From NCBI GenBank assembly GCA_036346405.1, contig CM070551.1, positions 56,934,488 to 56,998,487 on the forward strand: a stretch of 64,000 nucleotides of DNA, in the 5' to 3' direction. This document shows positions 10,785-20,800 of this stretch, piece by piece. Source of the stretch: Phyllostachys edulis (taxonomy: Eukaryota > Streptophyta > Magnoliopsida > Poales > Poaceae). Position numbers and translations under genes: made by a program. Under the pieces are notes generated by a model. The model saw nothing but the letters and a program-made list of their open reading frames with translations, was not told where the DNA came from and made no database searches. Every line of letters starts with the position of its first letter. Position 1 is the stretch's first letter.

Positions 10785-11431
10785 TGCAACAACTCGATCG
10801 CAACAATGAGAATAATCGGCGATCAGGAAGTTACAAGGGCAGATGATAACGGAGAATCACGAGAGCAGAGATGAGAGCGAGAGGAACAAGATGGGGAAAG
10901 TAATGTTCATTCTTCTCATGCATGTCCCATATTAAGTTGCATGCACCAACCAATTCACCCAAAAGCTTAAGCTGATGGTGAAAGACGGGCAATTCACTTA
11001 TACTTCAACACTCTCCCTCACGTGTAGGCTTCCTCAGGCCTAAGACGTGGAATAGAAATAGGCTGCAATTATTTTCTTAATTGCGCCCGTCGGATCTTGA
11101 ACTCAAGACCTCTTGGCTCTGATACCATATTAAGTTGCATGCACCAACCAATTCACCCAAAAGGTTGATGGTGAAAGATGAGCAATTCACTTATACTTCA
11201 ACATCCCAAACCAGTTCCACAGTACACACTTTAAACGCTAGATGATTACACTGCCGGATGGACCCATCGGCACACACACCCAATCCACACACCCATTACA
11301 TTGAGTCCACTAGCTCATGCGCTGCTTTCCTACCTGGACCCGCTGGTAGCTTCGTCGGCTTCTTCTCTGAAGTCTGCTCGACACCTCCTGTGTCCACCGC
11401 CATGGACATACCTGATCCTGGAGGTGTGACA
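10785..11431 (-). repeat. 3' LTR of the Reina-like element, interrupted by a SMART
   Basis: It aligns with 16195-16559 apart from the 274-bp SMART plus its 5-bp TSD. On the minus strand it starts TGTCACACC and ends TTGTTGCA. The polyprotein frame of the chromodomain runs on into this LTR and stops inside it, at about 11296 (ELVDSM). Confidence 0.9.
10930..11203 (-). mobile_element. SMART-type miniature LTR retrotransposon (274 bp)
   Basis: Two LTRs of 81 and 76 bp (10930-11010, 11128-11203) surround only about 117 bp. On the minus strand the LTR starts TGTTGAAG and ends CTTAATA, and it is followed at once by TGGTATCAGAGCC (11115-11127), the initiator Met tRNA primer-binding site. The inner end before the second LTR is GTGAGGGAGAG (11011-11021), a short polypurine tract. 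It has a perfect TSD, TCCCA (10925-10929 and 11204-11208). The undisturbed site is preserved in the other LTR of the host element at about 16330-16340. Size, sequence plan and lack of coding match SMART (FRetro129) elements described in grasses. Confidence 0.93.
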
Positions 11432-11446
11432 CTTGCTCCCCCTTGA
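11432..11446 (-). other. Polypurine tract of the Reina-like element
   Basis: On the minus strand CAAGGGGGAGCAAG lies directly before the 3' LTR. It would prime plus-strand cDNA synthesis. Confidence 0.75.
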
Positions 11447-11861
11447 GATGCAGCTGGTCTCCAGATCGTCGCCTGAGGGAACCGGTTGCGGACCACCGAG
11501 TAGTCTTCCCAAGTTGCGCAATGTGCCGGCAAGGTGGACCACTGAACCAGAATATGTTGCATGAGTTCCCTTTCTTCACCAGACGACGATCAAGAATGTC
11601 AACCGGCTCAGGAGTGCCTACAGTTAGGTCAGTGACTGTCTCCAAATCCTTGAACACCGGAGAATAATCAGGAGTGAAAGGCTTCAATTGAGAGACGTGA
11701 AACACTGGATGTACTGCACTGTTGTCAGGTAATTGCAGTTTGTAGGCCACTGCACCCAGTCGTTCCAACACTTCAAAGGGGCCAAAATATTTGAAAGCCA
11801 ACTTGGGAAATGGGCAATTGACAACCGAGTGCTGAGCATAAGGATAAAGCTTTAATAGCAC
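11440..11861 (-). pseudogene. Integrase C-terminus and chromodomain, frameshifted
   Basis: The first part reads KYFGPFEVLERLGAVAYKL and HPVFHVSQLKPF, the usual integrase tail. The chromodomain begins with EPVDILDRRLVKKGN and then changes frame to HILVQWSTLPAHCATWEDY and VVRNRFPQA. Chromodomains guide chromovirus integration by binding modified histone tails. The frameshift lies in the middle of the chromodomain near 11550. The second frame goes through the polypurine tract into the LTR. Confidence 0.85.
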
Positions 11862-12684
11862 CTGTTCACCGACTTGGAATTTTCGGTCTTTACAGTTTTT
11901 TGTTAGCCTGTAACTTCATTCGGTTCTGTGCTCTAGCCAAGTGGGTCTTGAGCATTTCTGTATATGATTGGCGATCCCGCAGTAACTTAGTAGCTTCAGT
12001 AGGGGATTGAACTAACAAAGTGGGCATAGCACCAAAATTTGGTTCCACTCCATACAAGGCTTTGAAAGGAGAATAGTCTAAAGCCAAATGAAAACTGGAA
12101 TTGTACCAAAACTCAGCCATAGCTAACCACGATTTCCATTTGGTAGGACAATTGTGAACGGCACACCACAGATACATTTCCAAACATTTATTGACTTGTT
12201 CCGTTTGCTCGTCGGTTTGAGGATGATATGCCGTGCTGTAATGGAGTTTGGTACCAACCGCATGAAAGAGCTCCCTCTAGAAGATACTGGTAAAGACTTT
12301 ATCCCTATCTGACACAATTGAGTGGGGAACCCCGTGCAATTTCACAATATTGTCAAGAAAGACTCGAGCTACGTGAGATGATGTAAATGGATGCCTCAAA
12401 GGAATAAAGTGTGAGTACTTGGTAAGTCGATCCACAATGACCATGATCACATCACAGGTTTCAGACTTGGGTAACCCTTCAATAAAATCCATGGTTAACT
12501 CTTGCCATGCCCCTACTGGAATAGGTAATGGTTGAAGGGTGCCTGCTGTCTGGGAGTGTTCGTGTTTAGCTTGTTGACATATATAACATTGCCGGACATA
12601 GTCCTCTACTGCACTCTTGAGTCCCTTCCAATAAAAGAGTTTCTTGATGCGGTGATATGTAGCCAACACACCCGAGTGTCCTCC
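11862..12684 (-). pseudogene. Reina-like integrase core
   Basis: It starts with HSGVLATYHR and QCYICQQAKHEH (HHCC zinc finger). The core has ELTMDFIEGLP, VDRLTKYSHFIPL and SDRDKVFTSIF. A stop lies near 12277. The segment with the catalytic Glu falls in a region where the frame is broken (12184-12277). The later part (11890-12183) keeps AEFWYNSSFH and PFKALYGVEP. Confidence 0.85.
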
Positions 12685-12929
12685 CACGGCCATTACATGA
12701 AAATTACTGATGAGTTTGGTGCGTAGAGCCGAATTGGTACCGATCCAAATTCTTCCATTATACTTAATCAATCCATGTTGTAGAGTATAACCCCGACTGT
12801 CTGGACTCAGGATGGCCAATGAAGTTAGAAGGGTTTGAGCCTCGGCATCTAGTGCATAAGTATTCAGTACTTCCTGTACCCAGTCCGGACAACAAGACGA
12901 AAGTGCTTGAAGTTGCAAGAGATGGCTGA

Positions 12930-13458
12930 CACGAGAAAGTTCATCGGCTGCCCCATTGTCAACTCCCCGTTTATACTGAAATGTGAATTGCAAACCCACC
13001 AACTTGGCCATGGCCTTGCGCTGCAACTCTGTGCCCAAAGGTTGTTCCTCAAGTGTACACAGAATTTTGTGGTCAGTGAGGATCAGAAAAGGACCACGCT
13101 GGAGATAGGAACGCCAACGATCCATCGCCATAATCATAGCTAAAAATTCCTTTTCGTAAATGGACAACTGCTGATTCTAAGGACCGAGGGCTTTACTGAG
13201 ATACGCTACCGGATGACCTTGTTGCATCAAGACAGCTCCGATGCCAGTGGCACACGCATCAGTCTCCACTGTAAACGGCAATGTGAAATCGAGAAGAGCC
13301 AAGATGGGTGTACTGACCATAGCCGTTTTCAACTTCAGAAAGGCTGCTTGTGCGTGATCATCCCAAAGGAAACTTTTCTTCTTTAGAAGGTTAGTAAGTG
13401 GCTTGGCGATCAGCCCATAATTTTGAACAAATTTTTGGTAGTAGCCGGTGAGTCCCAA
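12930..13458 (-). pseudogene. Reina-like RNase H
   Basis: It runs from GLTGYYQKFVQNYG (RT connection) through VETDACATGIGAVL, KEFLAMIMAMD and LTDHK to NGAADELSR, so the acidic RNase H residues are all visible. One TAG stop near 13178, after SKALGP, looks like a single change of a Gln codon. The copy at 3417-4614 lacks the LTDHK region because of its 15-base deletion. Confidence 0.88.
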
Positions 13459-13494
13459 GAATCTACGTAATTTAGTGACTGAAGTGGGTTGGGG

Positions 13495-14178
13495 CTAGTT
13501 GCGCATAGAACTTGTCTTTGCTGGGTCGGTGGACACCCCATCTTGAGAAATCACATGTCCCAAATACTCCATTCGGTCCTGAGCAAAGGAACACTTGGAC
13601 ATTTTGGAAAATAGCTGATTGGTGCGTAGCACATCCAGCACTATCCGCAAGTGCTCCAGGTGATCCGTTAAGGTGTGACTGTAGACCAAGATGTCATCCA
13701 AGAACATAATCACGAATTTGCAGATGTAAGGAGCAAAAATGGAGTTCATTAGACATTGGAACGTTGCGGGGGCATTGGTTAAGCCGAATGGCATAACCTT
13801 GAATTGAAAATGACCGTGATGAGTTTTAAAAGCGGTCTTCTCCTCATCTGCTTCTCTCATACAGATTTGATGATATCCCGAGCGAAGATCTAACTTGGAA
13901 AAGAACTGAGTGTCTGCTAACTCATCCAAAAGCTCATCAACGATCGGGAGAGGGAACTTATTCTTTACCGTGTATTTGTTGAGGCGGCGGTAATCAACGC
14001 AGAACCTCCAACTCACATCCTTTTTCTGAACTAATAGCACCAAAGACGCATAAGGACTCATACTGGGTTGAATCACTCCAAAATTCAGCATTTCCATTAC
14101 TTGGCGCTCGATTTCGTCTTTCTGTAATGGCAAATATCGATACGGTCGAGAATTCACCGGGGCTGCACCGGTTTCCAC
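13495..14178 (-). pseudogene. Reina-like reverse transcriptase
   Basis: Blocks in order are NSRPYRYLPLQKDEIE, FCVDYRRLNKYTVKNKFPLP, FSKLDLRSGYHQI, MPFGLTNAPATF and the catalytic FLDDILVYS, then MEYLGHVIS. The active-site Asp pair is intact. It ends with a stop (TAG at 13495-13497) just before the GLTGYYQ connection. Confidence 0.92.
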
Positions 14179-14199
14179 CGTGATGGCATGGTCATATTG

Positions 14200-14823
14200 T
14201 CAATGTGGTGGTAGACTTTTCGGTTCAAGGAAAACGTTAGTATATTCCTTTAGTAATGTGTGCACTGCAATTGGCATGGATGAAGTCTGTTCTTGATTAG
14301 TCAAAGACTGCTGTTCGAGCACCGTAATGGACCATAAGTCATTACCCTTGCACAACTTGTGCAATTGTTGAGAGGACAACTCTGTCAATGATGTTTGCCA
14401 TTTTGTCTGAACACCCCGAAGACAGACTTGTTTATCATTGTACAGAAACGACAAGGTCTTGTCACCCCAGTGGCAACTCATGGGGCTAAATTGTTCAAGC
14501 CAATCCATGCCCAATACGGCATCGTAAGCTCCCAAGTCCAATACGCGCATATCTATGCAGAAAGTAATGCCTTGGATCTACCAATTCAGGGACATAACCA
14601 TGTTGTTGCACTAAAGTTGCTCACCATTCGCCACTTTGACAGACACCACTGAAATTGGTTGAGTGCTGAGAGTTGTGTGATCCACAAACTTCCGATTGAC
14701 AAAAGTATGAGTGTTTCCAGAATCCACCAATATGAGCATCACCTGATTTCCAACCAAAGCCCGGAGGCGAATTGTTTCAATTCCTCTGTCCCCACCCTTG
14801 CGTGTACTGACAGCTTGAAGCAT
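14200..14823 (-). pseudogene. Reina-like aspartic protease region
   Basis: The protease site reads LILVDSGNTHTFV, so the catalytic Asp is present, in contrast to the Tekay-like element at the left. The downstream flank has YDAVLGMDWLEQF, the second conserved block. A break between 14550 and 14611 puts the two in different frames. A stop separates it from the RT. Confidence 0.85.
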
Positions 14824-14899
14824 TCTGTATGTGCTGGAGTCTCCGATAGGTCCATTGCCTGCAAGGTTTCCTCGAGCTATACTTCTTTGAAATCACCAA

Positions 14900-16021
14900 C
14901 TTCAATTGTGAGCAACTGCATTGATTTCTTACATGTGTGCTCTTTGTTGTATTTATTGCCACACTTGAAACACAAGCCATTGGCTCGGCGATAGTCTCAC
15001 AGTTGGCGTTCGCGCCAAAATTCATCGCTGCCTAGCTTCTTGGCATCTATACGCGCTGCTGCTGTTGTCAAACTGGGTACTGTAGCTGGTAAGGCAACAA
15101 CTGTTCTGGCTAGTGATGCGAATCGATGATGCGGCCGACTGGTTTCCAATTCTTCCTCCTGAATTCTGGCCAGTACTACTTCCCTAGTGATACTGGTGGG
15201 AGCCTGAAGACGCACCGCACCTCGAATTTCATCCTTCAAGCCGAGAACGAATTGTGTGACAAAGAATTTGTTGTTCAAATTTGTATCCAAAGAGAGCAGG
15301 TAATACATGCTTGTTTCAAACGTTGTGCGATAATCGGCGACTGAGTTCATCTGCTTGAGTTGCAACAGCTTGGTCGTCTTTGAGTCGTACTCATCCAAAC
15401 CGAACTCACCTTCTATAGCCTGACAAAACAAATCCCATCCCATTAGGGCATGATGTTGCCTGTAAGCCTGTAACCACAACGCAGTATGACCATCCATGTG
15501 CATTGTTGCCGTGGACACCCACTGGGTCACTGGAACTTGATACATCTCAAAATACGTCCGACATCGATCCAACCATAGACGAGGGTTCTCACCAAAGAAC
15601 TTTGGAAAATCCAATCTCGGCAGCTTGATGAATCTACCGGATTCTGCTGGAGATGTGGCTGTGGTGACCACCCCATACGAAGACGATGCATCGTGTGGTT
15701 GCGGTAGCAGTGGGGGTCCGTTGTTTGCAAGTGCACCCGGGGGCTGCACATTGTCACCTGACCATTTTCGGTGGGTAACTTCAAGGCCGGTGGTCGCGGT
15801 GGTAGTGACGGCGGTGGTGGATTTGCAGAGATCGACTGGCATAAACATTCCACCCGGTTGCACTTGACGTCATCCAAGCTATCTTGCTAAATGCCAACTT
15901 GTTGCCCGAGATTCTTGACCTTTGCCGATAAGCGCACAAGTTGCTCCACTTGACCATCAAAACGAGACACGATCTCGCCCAATGTCGTCTGAATGTGCCC
16001 AGCGTTCTCTTCAATTGCCAT
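14900..16021 (-). pseudogene. Reina-like gag with zinc knuckle
   Basis: A start codon at 16021 (minus) opens a short, probably helical stretch (VEQLVRLSAKVKNLGQQ) that ends in a stop. The long open part, 14997-15863, contains the retrotransposon gag core (LDFPKFFGENPRLWLDRC and HTALWLQAY). After a stop and frame change, CFKCGNKYNKEHTC (about 14940-14985) gives the CCHC-like knuckle typical of this lineage. Gag would form the particle and bind element RNA. Two disruptions make it a pseudogene. Confidence 0.85.
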
Positions 16022-16177
16022 GATAACCTGGCGCGACTACAGGGAGGGTTTTGTTGGCACCGTGACGAAGATTCAAGATGATCCAACCTGAGATTGGTAT
16101 GACGGGACCGAGATGGTCACCAACCTTTCTAGGGATTCTACGGATCAACCAACAAAAATTTTTCTGGTGGAATCGGT

Positions 16178-16190
16178 GGCTCTGATACCA
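16178..16190 (-). other. Primer-binding site (initiator Met tRNA)
   Basis: On the minus strand TGGTATCAGAGCC follows the 5' LTR after a few bases. It pairs with the 3' end of initiator Met tRNA, the common plant LTR-element primer. Confidence 0.9.
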
Positions 16191-16194
16191 ATTT

Positions 16195-16559
16195 ATACAA
16201 CCTGATCGCAACAATGAGAATAATCAGCGATCAGGAAGTTACAAGGGCAGATGATAACGGAGAATCACGAGAGCAGAGATGAGAGCGAGAGGAACAAGAT
16301 GGGGAAAGTAATGTTCATTCTTTTCATGCATGTCCCAAACCAGTTCCACAGTACACACTTTAAACACTAGATGATTACACTGCCGGATGGGCCCATCGGC
16401 ACACACCCAATCCACACCCATTACATTGAGTCCACCAGCTCACGCACTGCTTTCCCGCCTGGACCTGCTGGCAGCTTCGTCAGCTTCTTCTTCTCTGAAG
16501 TCTGCTCGACACCTCCTGTGTCCACCACTATGGACATACCTGATCCTGGAGATGTGACA
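16195..16559 (-). repeat. 5' LTR of the Reina-like element
   Basis: It starts TGTCACATC (minus, 16559) and is followed by the primer-binding site at its other end. It has no SMART, so it shows the empty site. An open frame crosses from WAK exon DNA (16696) into this LTR to 16421, which is an accident of the insertion. Confidence 0.9.
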
Positions 16560-16895
16560 GTTGAGCTGGAAGGCGCGAACGCGGCTGGCGATACTGATAG
16601 AACAGCAACCGGTGCCGTTGCAGTCCTGCCTAGCAGCAGCGTCCGTGATCTCTTCGTTGTTAGGGCAGGTAACTGCGCAAAGCCTCGAGGTTTCATTTGC
16701 GTCTCGATCGAGTAGCTGCAGCCTGCAGGTATATATCGAAGTTGCAGCCGGTGAAATTCAGAACGGTACTCTCAAGGGTGAAAGGTCTCCCAGGAGCTTT
16801 CCATGACATGTTATATCTATCGATACCAGATCTCATGGGATCTCTGCGTTGAATAAGGGGCTGTCGAGTCCTGTAGATAGAGTTCATATAGAAAT
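16560..16895 (-). pseudogene. WAK-like receptor exon 1, second piece
   Basis: The minus strand reads SWKAPGRPFTLES and VLNFTGCNFDIY, then after a frame change LCAVTCPNNEEITD and QDCNGTGCCSISI, ending RVRAFQLN at the Ty3 target site. These are the middle of the GUB_WAK module and the Cys-rich GCC block of WAK extracellular domains. The frameshift lies near 16725. The left end (16889-16895, TAGAAAT) repeats at 33000-33006, where the upstream part of the exon resumes. Confidence 0.85.
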
Positions 16896-16996
16896 ACTTA
16901 TATTAAAACTTAGAGGACTTATGTGTCATTCATTTTTTATGAGGGAGATACATATATTTCAATAATTTGGAGAGGTGAATTATCTCAAGACAACCT

Positions 16997-17222
16997 AAGC
17001 ACTTAAACTAGACAGTTTAATATTTATGGCAATAGAGGGACTTATGGTTAATTTTCAGAAGATAAGAGTATAAATTATTGTAAGCTAGACCAAACTGTGG
17101 ATTTGTATTAAGCACTTAAACTAGACAGTTTAATATATATGGCAATAGAGGGACTTATGGTTAATTTTCAGAAGACGAGAGTATAAATTATTGTAAGCTA
17201 GACCAAACTGTGGATTTGTATT
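16997..17222. repeat. 113-bp tandem duplication
   Basis: The segment starting AAGCACTTAAACTAGACAG at 16997 is repeated at 17110 with only a few differences (for example GATAAG versus GACGAG). It lies at the left end of the 16.1-kb insertion block. No coding potential is seen. Confidence 0.92.
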
Positions 17223-17663
17223 TAATACTCAAATGACTTCCTTAATTTTTTTTAAACAAAATTTGGGGGTGTAGCCCCACCCGTATGCTCTACCAATGAC
17301 AATGGCTTATTTGAACTAAAAGAGTCCAGATAAAGAAGAGCACATTACACTATATGTTTTAAAAATGGGAAATGTTACTGTGAGGACGTCCGATTTGAAT
17401 CTCCCATCGTACGCTTCTTCACACTGTATGCCTCACTCGTCTCTACTCTGCTCTCTTAATTCCCACCATGTATTTGTTGTATTGGGTGCTTGCTTAATCA
17501 GGCCATACTCTTCTCTCTTGTTCATCCATACTCAAGTTTCATGCCACCTGTTGTTATAATGGCATATAACTTGTTAGAAATATGTGCACTTTTCTGAATA
17601 ATTTCATCCATAAAACAGTGATCAAACAAAGTGCAACATGTATACTATGTATATTAAACAATA
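17223..17663. other. Unassigned AT-rich DNA
   Basis: I see no gene, TIR or LTR signature here. It contains GGGGGTGTAGCCCCACCC, a small GC-rich inverted motif near 17264. Confidence 0.4.
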
Positions 17664-17894
17664 GGGTAATGCTATAGATCTTGCGTCTGATTAGGACGCT
17701 TCGTATGAGACACTCAATCCAACTCTCTTAGCAAACAAATAGCTCATATGCACATCATACAAAAAATGTTGTATACTGTTCACGGCAATGTTGTAATTTT
17801 TTCCAACGTGTTTTTTTTTCAGATGCTTTGTTTTTTGATCTGTGATGTTGCAACTGTTGTCCGGGGATGTTGCAACTGTTGTCCGGGGATGTTG

Positions 17895-20800
17895 TGTGAC
17901 GACCCACCCTGTGATATACAGCAAAGGTCCGGGAGGACCTTTTTTTTTGCTGCTGCGGTACTACCGCACGGAGGAGCGGTATTACCGCTCGGCACATCCG
18001 AGAGGAGGTCCGCCAGGACCTCCCAGGAGGTCTTGGCCAACAACCTGCTGGATGCACCTCCTGGTATATCATCAGGGAGGTCCGACAGGATCTCCCAGGC
18101 TAAGTCCCGTAGGACCTTCCGGAGGTCCTGCCCCTGTGCACCGAGCTAGTCCCAGGAACAGAATGGCTAGCCCGCACAGGTCTAACACAAGTGTAATCAA
18201 ATCCATACAACACGCACAAAGAGAAACAGACCAAACTAACACATATATTAACAAGTGGCCTTATGGCCAAGGTTATACAGGGGTGCCACTCAGGGCTAAC
18301 AACAAAAGAGAACAACAACACAGCGGAAACAAAATGAACACAGGGTCCATTCGGCTAGCCCACAGGCTACCAAGTGGAGGACGCCACCTACTACGCAAGA
18401 TCTTCAAAGATGCTCCCCTCCTGAGAGCACTGGACCACCTGGAACTCCAACCTCTGCTGATCAAAACAGCTGGGCACAAACCAACGAGTACTTTGAATGT
18501 ACTCAGCAAGTCATGTGTAAGGCATGCAAGTAGTATTATGCATGGCTTGACAATGTGAGCTGTATGGTTAGTTTGCAGAAAGCCAAGTTTGACAGTAAAT
18601 AATATAATAGATTGCAAAGCTCAAGTTTAGAAAACACAATACATAAGTACATTTGATTTTCAAAGGGGACAGTGAGCACCCACTCACACCCAAGGCACCA
18701 ACCCAAACCTCTCTGGAGCACCCACTCCAGAGCACCACAAGACCAGCCCCTGGACCACTTTGTGAGCCAGCCATGACCACTCTGGAGCCGGCCAAGGTCT
18801 CTTCGAGGTAAAAGTGACCTCTCACCAAAGCGCCCAGGAGGAACACCATTTCAAAAACAGAATTCTACCCCTCTTTCGAAATCTCCGGGCATGTCCATAA
18901 CCGAAGACGCAGCTATTCGAATAGATTTACACTCTGTAGAGGTGTACAACTTTACCCACAAGAGGTAGTCGCTTGATATTTCACACGTTACCTTAGACAT
19001 GCGAATCAAGTGGAGACCACCACCGGGCTTTTACAAGGACCTACTCTGACTCAGTCACCATCATTAAGGTTTCGCCATCACAGTGTGAGTATAGCACCCG
19101 GTGGCCCCCTCTTAAGCCGTGGTGCTCTATCAACACCTCATCACCCCTGGAACCGAACCAGAGCATGACCAGTTATTACACCCGGTCCACCCCATAATGG
19201 ATATGTGGTTGCACGAAATGGTCCAGATCAATGGCTCCCAAGGTTCAGTCCTTAATTGTTACTCAGGCAAGGCTTCCACAAACCCAATGTGACCCCGAGC
19301 ACTACAACTTTGGAGCACCCAGGTGACTCCATAGCAACAACTCATGGAGTACCCAAGTGATTCCATAGCAACAACTCATGGAGCACCCACTACTCGCCTC
19401 TGGCCAACTTGCCCGAGCATAAAACAGTTTTTGGTTCACCAGGCCAAAGACCACTCTGGTCTTGGCTCAACATATTTTAGAGTGGCCTCGCACCACAAAC
19501 AACACAACTATGGCTTCGACCCTAGTTGCTTATCCGTGGCACCAACCAAAGTTCCATAATTCAATTAGTCAAGTTTTGCAATAAAAGATGATTCATGAGG
19601 AGACCAACGTCTACTAGGGCAAGGCTAAGCAGGAACGATACCCATGTTGGCAATAGCAATAAGAGGCCAACTAACGGTACCATCCTAAGGCTATCAAAGG
19701 TAACATGTCAACATGTGGATTACCAAATAGACAAGGAGGCATAAGACCAGTAGGTATTTATCTAGAGCCCAAACCATTTTATACAAATAGCCAATGCAGG
19801 TTGTAGTAAAGCAAAGTACTTTTTGTAAAGATAGGTTCAAAATGATCAAGGACCACGACTTGCCTTCAGTGGCGAGCTGCTGAGCTTCAATCGGGGCCAC
19901 TGGATCACCGAGCTCCTTAGCGCCAACGGAATCTACACGGCGCAAAGAGAAACAACTAAATAAAGCAGCTCCAAAAGGAAACCGAAAAGAACTAGCAAGA
20001 ACAGAAAGAAAAGATCCACAGAAGGGGAGGTCCAACAAGGGGTAGGAGGTCCAAAACCGAAAGGGTCCCAGAGGAGCAAGGAGAGCTTCTCCAGAACCGA
20101 GAGAAAGAGAAGAGGAGAAGAAATGACGAACAGGGAGGAAACGGGTGCCCCTGGTGCTCTATTTAAAGCAAAAGGGAGAATAGGAGCACCATCCAAAGGG
20201 ACGCCCAGGTTCAAGGTATTAGTACAAAAGGTACACTGCCAAAGGTACGAAAAGGGGCTTGAAACAGGGCTAAGGAGGTGACAAAAAGTAGAGACAAGTA
20301 CAAGGGTAGGGGGCAGCATTTAATGTGACTCAACCCACATCAAATGCGCTTAAGGCTATCAAGGGAGCCAGTCAAAAGGTGCACAGGCCAGTCAAGGGAG
20401 TGGTTTGAAGGGGAGACTCGAAGAGAAGGCCCAAGGAGGAGGTTCTGCGAGGAGATCCAAAGAGGAGGTGGTCTAGACCACAAAAGTCTAAACACCAGGA
20501 GGAGGTCTAAACCTAAGGGAGGTCCAAACACAACACAGGGAGGTCTGAACCCAAAGGAGGTCTAAACGCAATAGGGAGGTCTAGACCACAAAGGTCTAAA
20601 CGCAAAAGAGGAGGTCTGAACCTAAGGGAGGTCCAAACACAACACAGGGAGGTCTGAACCTAAAGGAGGTCCAAACGCAACAGGGAGGTCTAGACCACAA
20701 AGGTCTAAACACAAAAGAGGAGGTCTGAACCTAAAGGAGGTCCAAACGCAACAGGGAGGTCTAGACCACAAAGGTCTAAACACAAAAAAGGAGGTCTAGA

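Larger units (their letters stand above)
10785..16559 (-). mobile_element. Full-length Reina-like Ty3 chromovirus, nested in the WAK exon
   Basis: Two LTRs (10785-11431 and about 16195-16559) bound gag, protease, RT, RNase H, integrase and a chromodomain on the minus strand. A primer-binding site for initiator Met tRNA and a polypurine tract sit in the right places. Without the SMART inserted in its 3' LTR it is about 5.5 kb, with LTRs of about 365 bp, the size of Reina elements. The target duplication on the minus strand is TCAAC at one side and TCATC at the other. The LTRs differ at roughly twenty positions by eye (about 5 percent), which suggests an insertion some two million years ago at the usual grass LTR rate. 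Stops and frameshifts in pol show it is dead. Confidence 0.93.

Noticed and set aside
11115..11127. tRNA gene fragment
   Set aside because: The match is only the 13-base primer-binding site. No cloverleaf or other tRNA parts are nearby.
1..16559. Endogenous pararetrovirus or other virus
   Set aside because: Domain order, chromodomain, LTRs and Met-tRNA primer sites are those of Ty3 retrotransposons. No movement, coat or envelope genes are seen.
16421..16696. 91-codon minus-strand gene
   Set aside because: It is a chance frame that joins WAK exon DNA to the LTR of the inserted Ty3 element.
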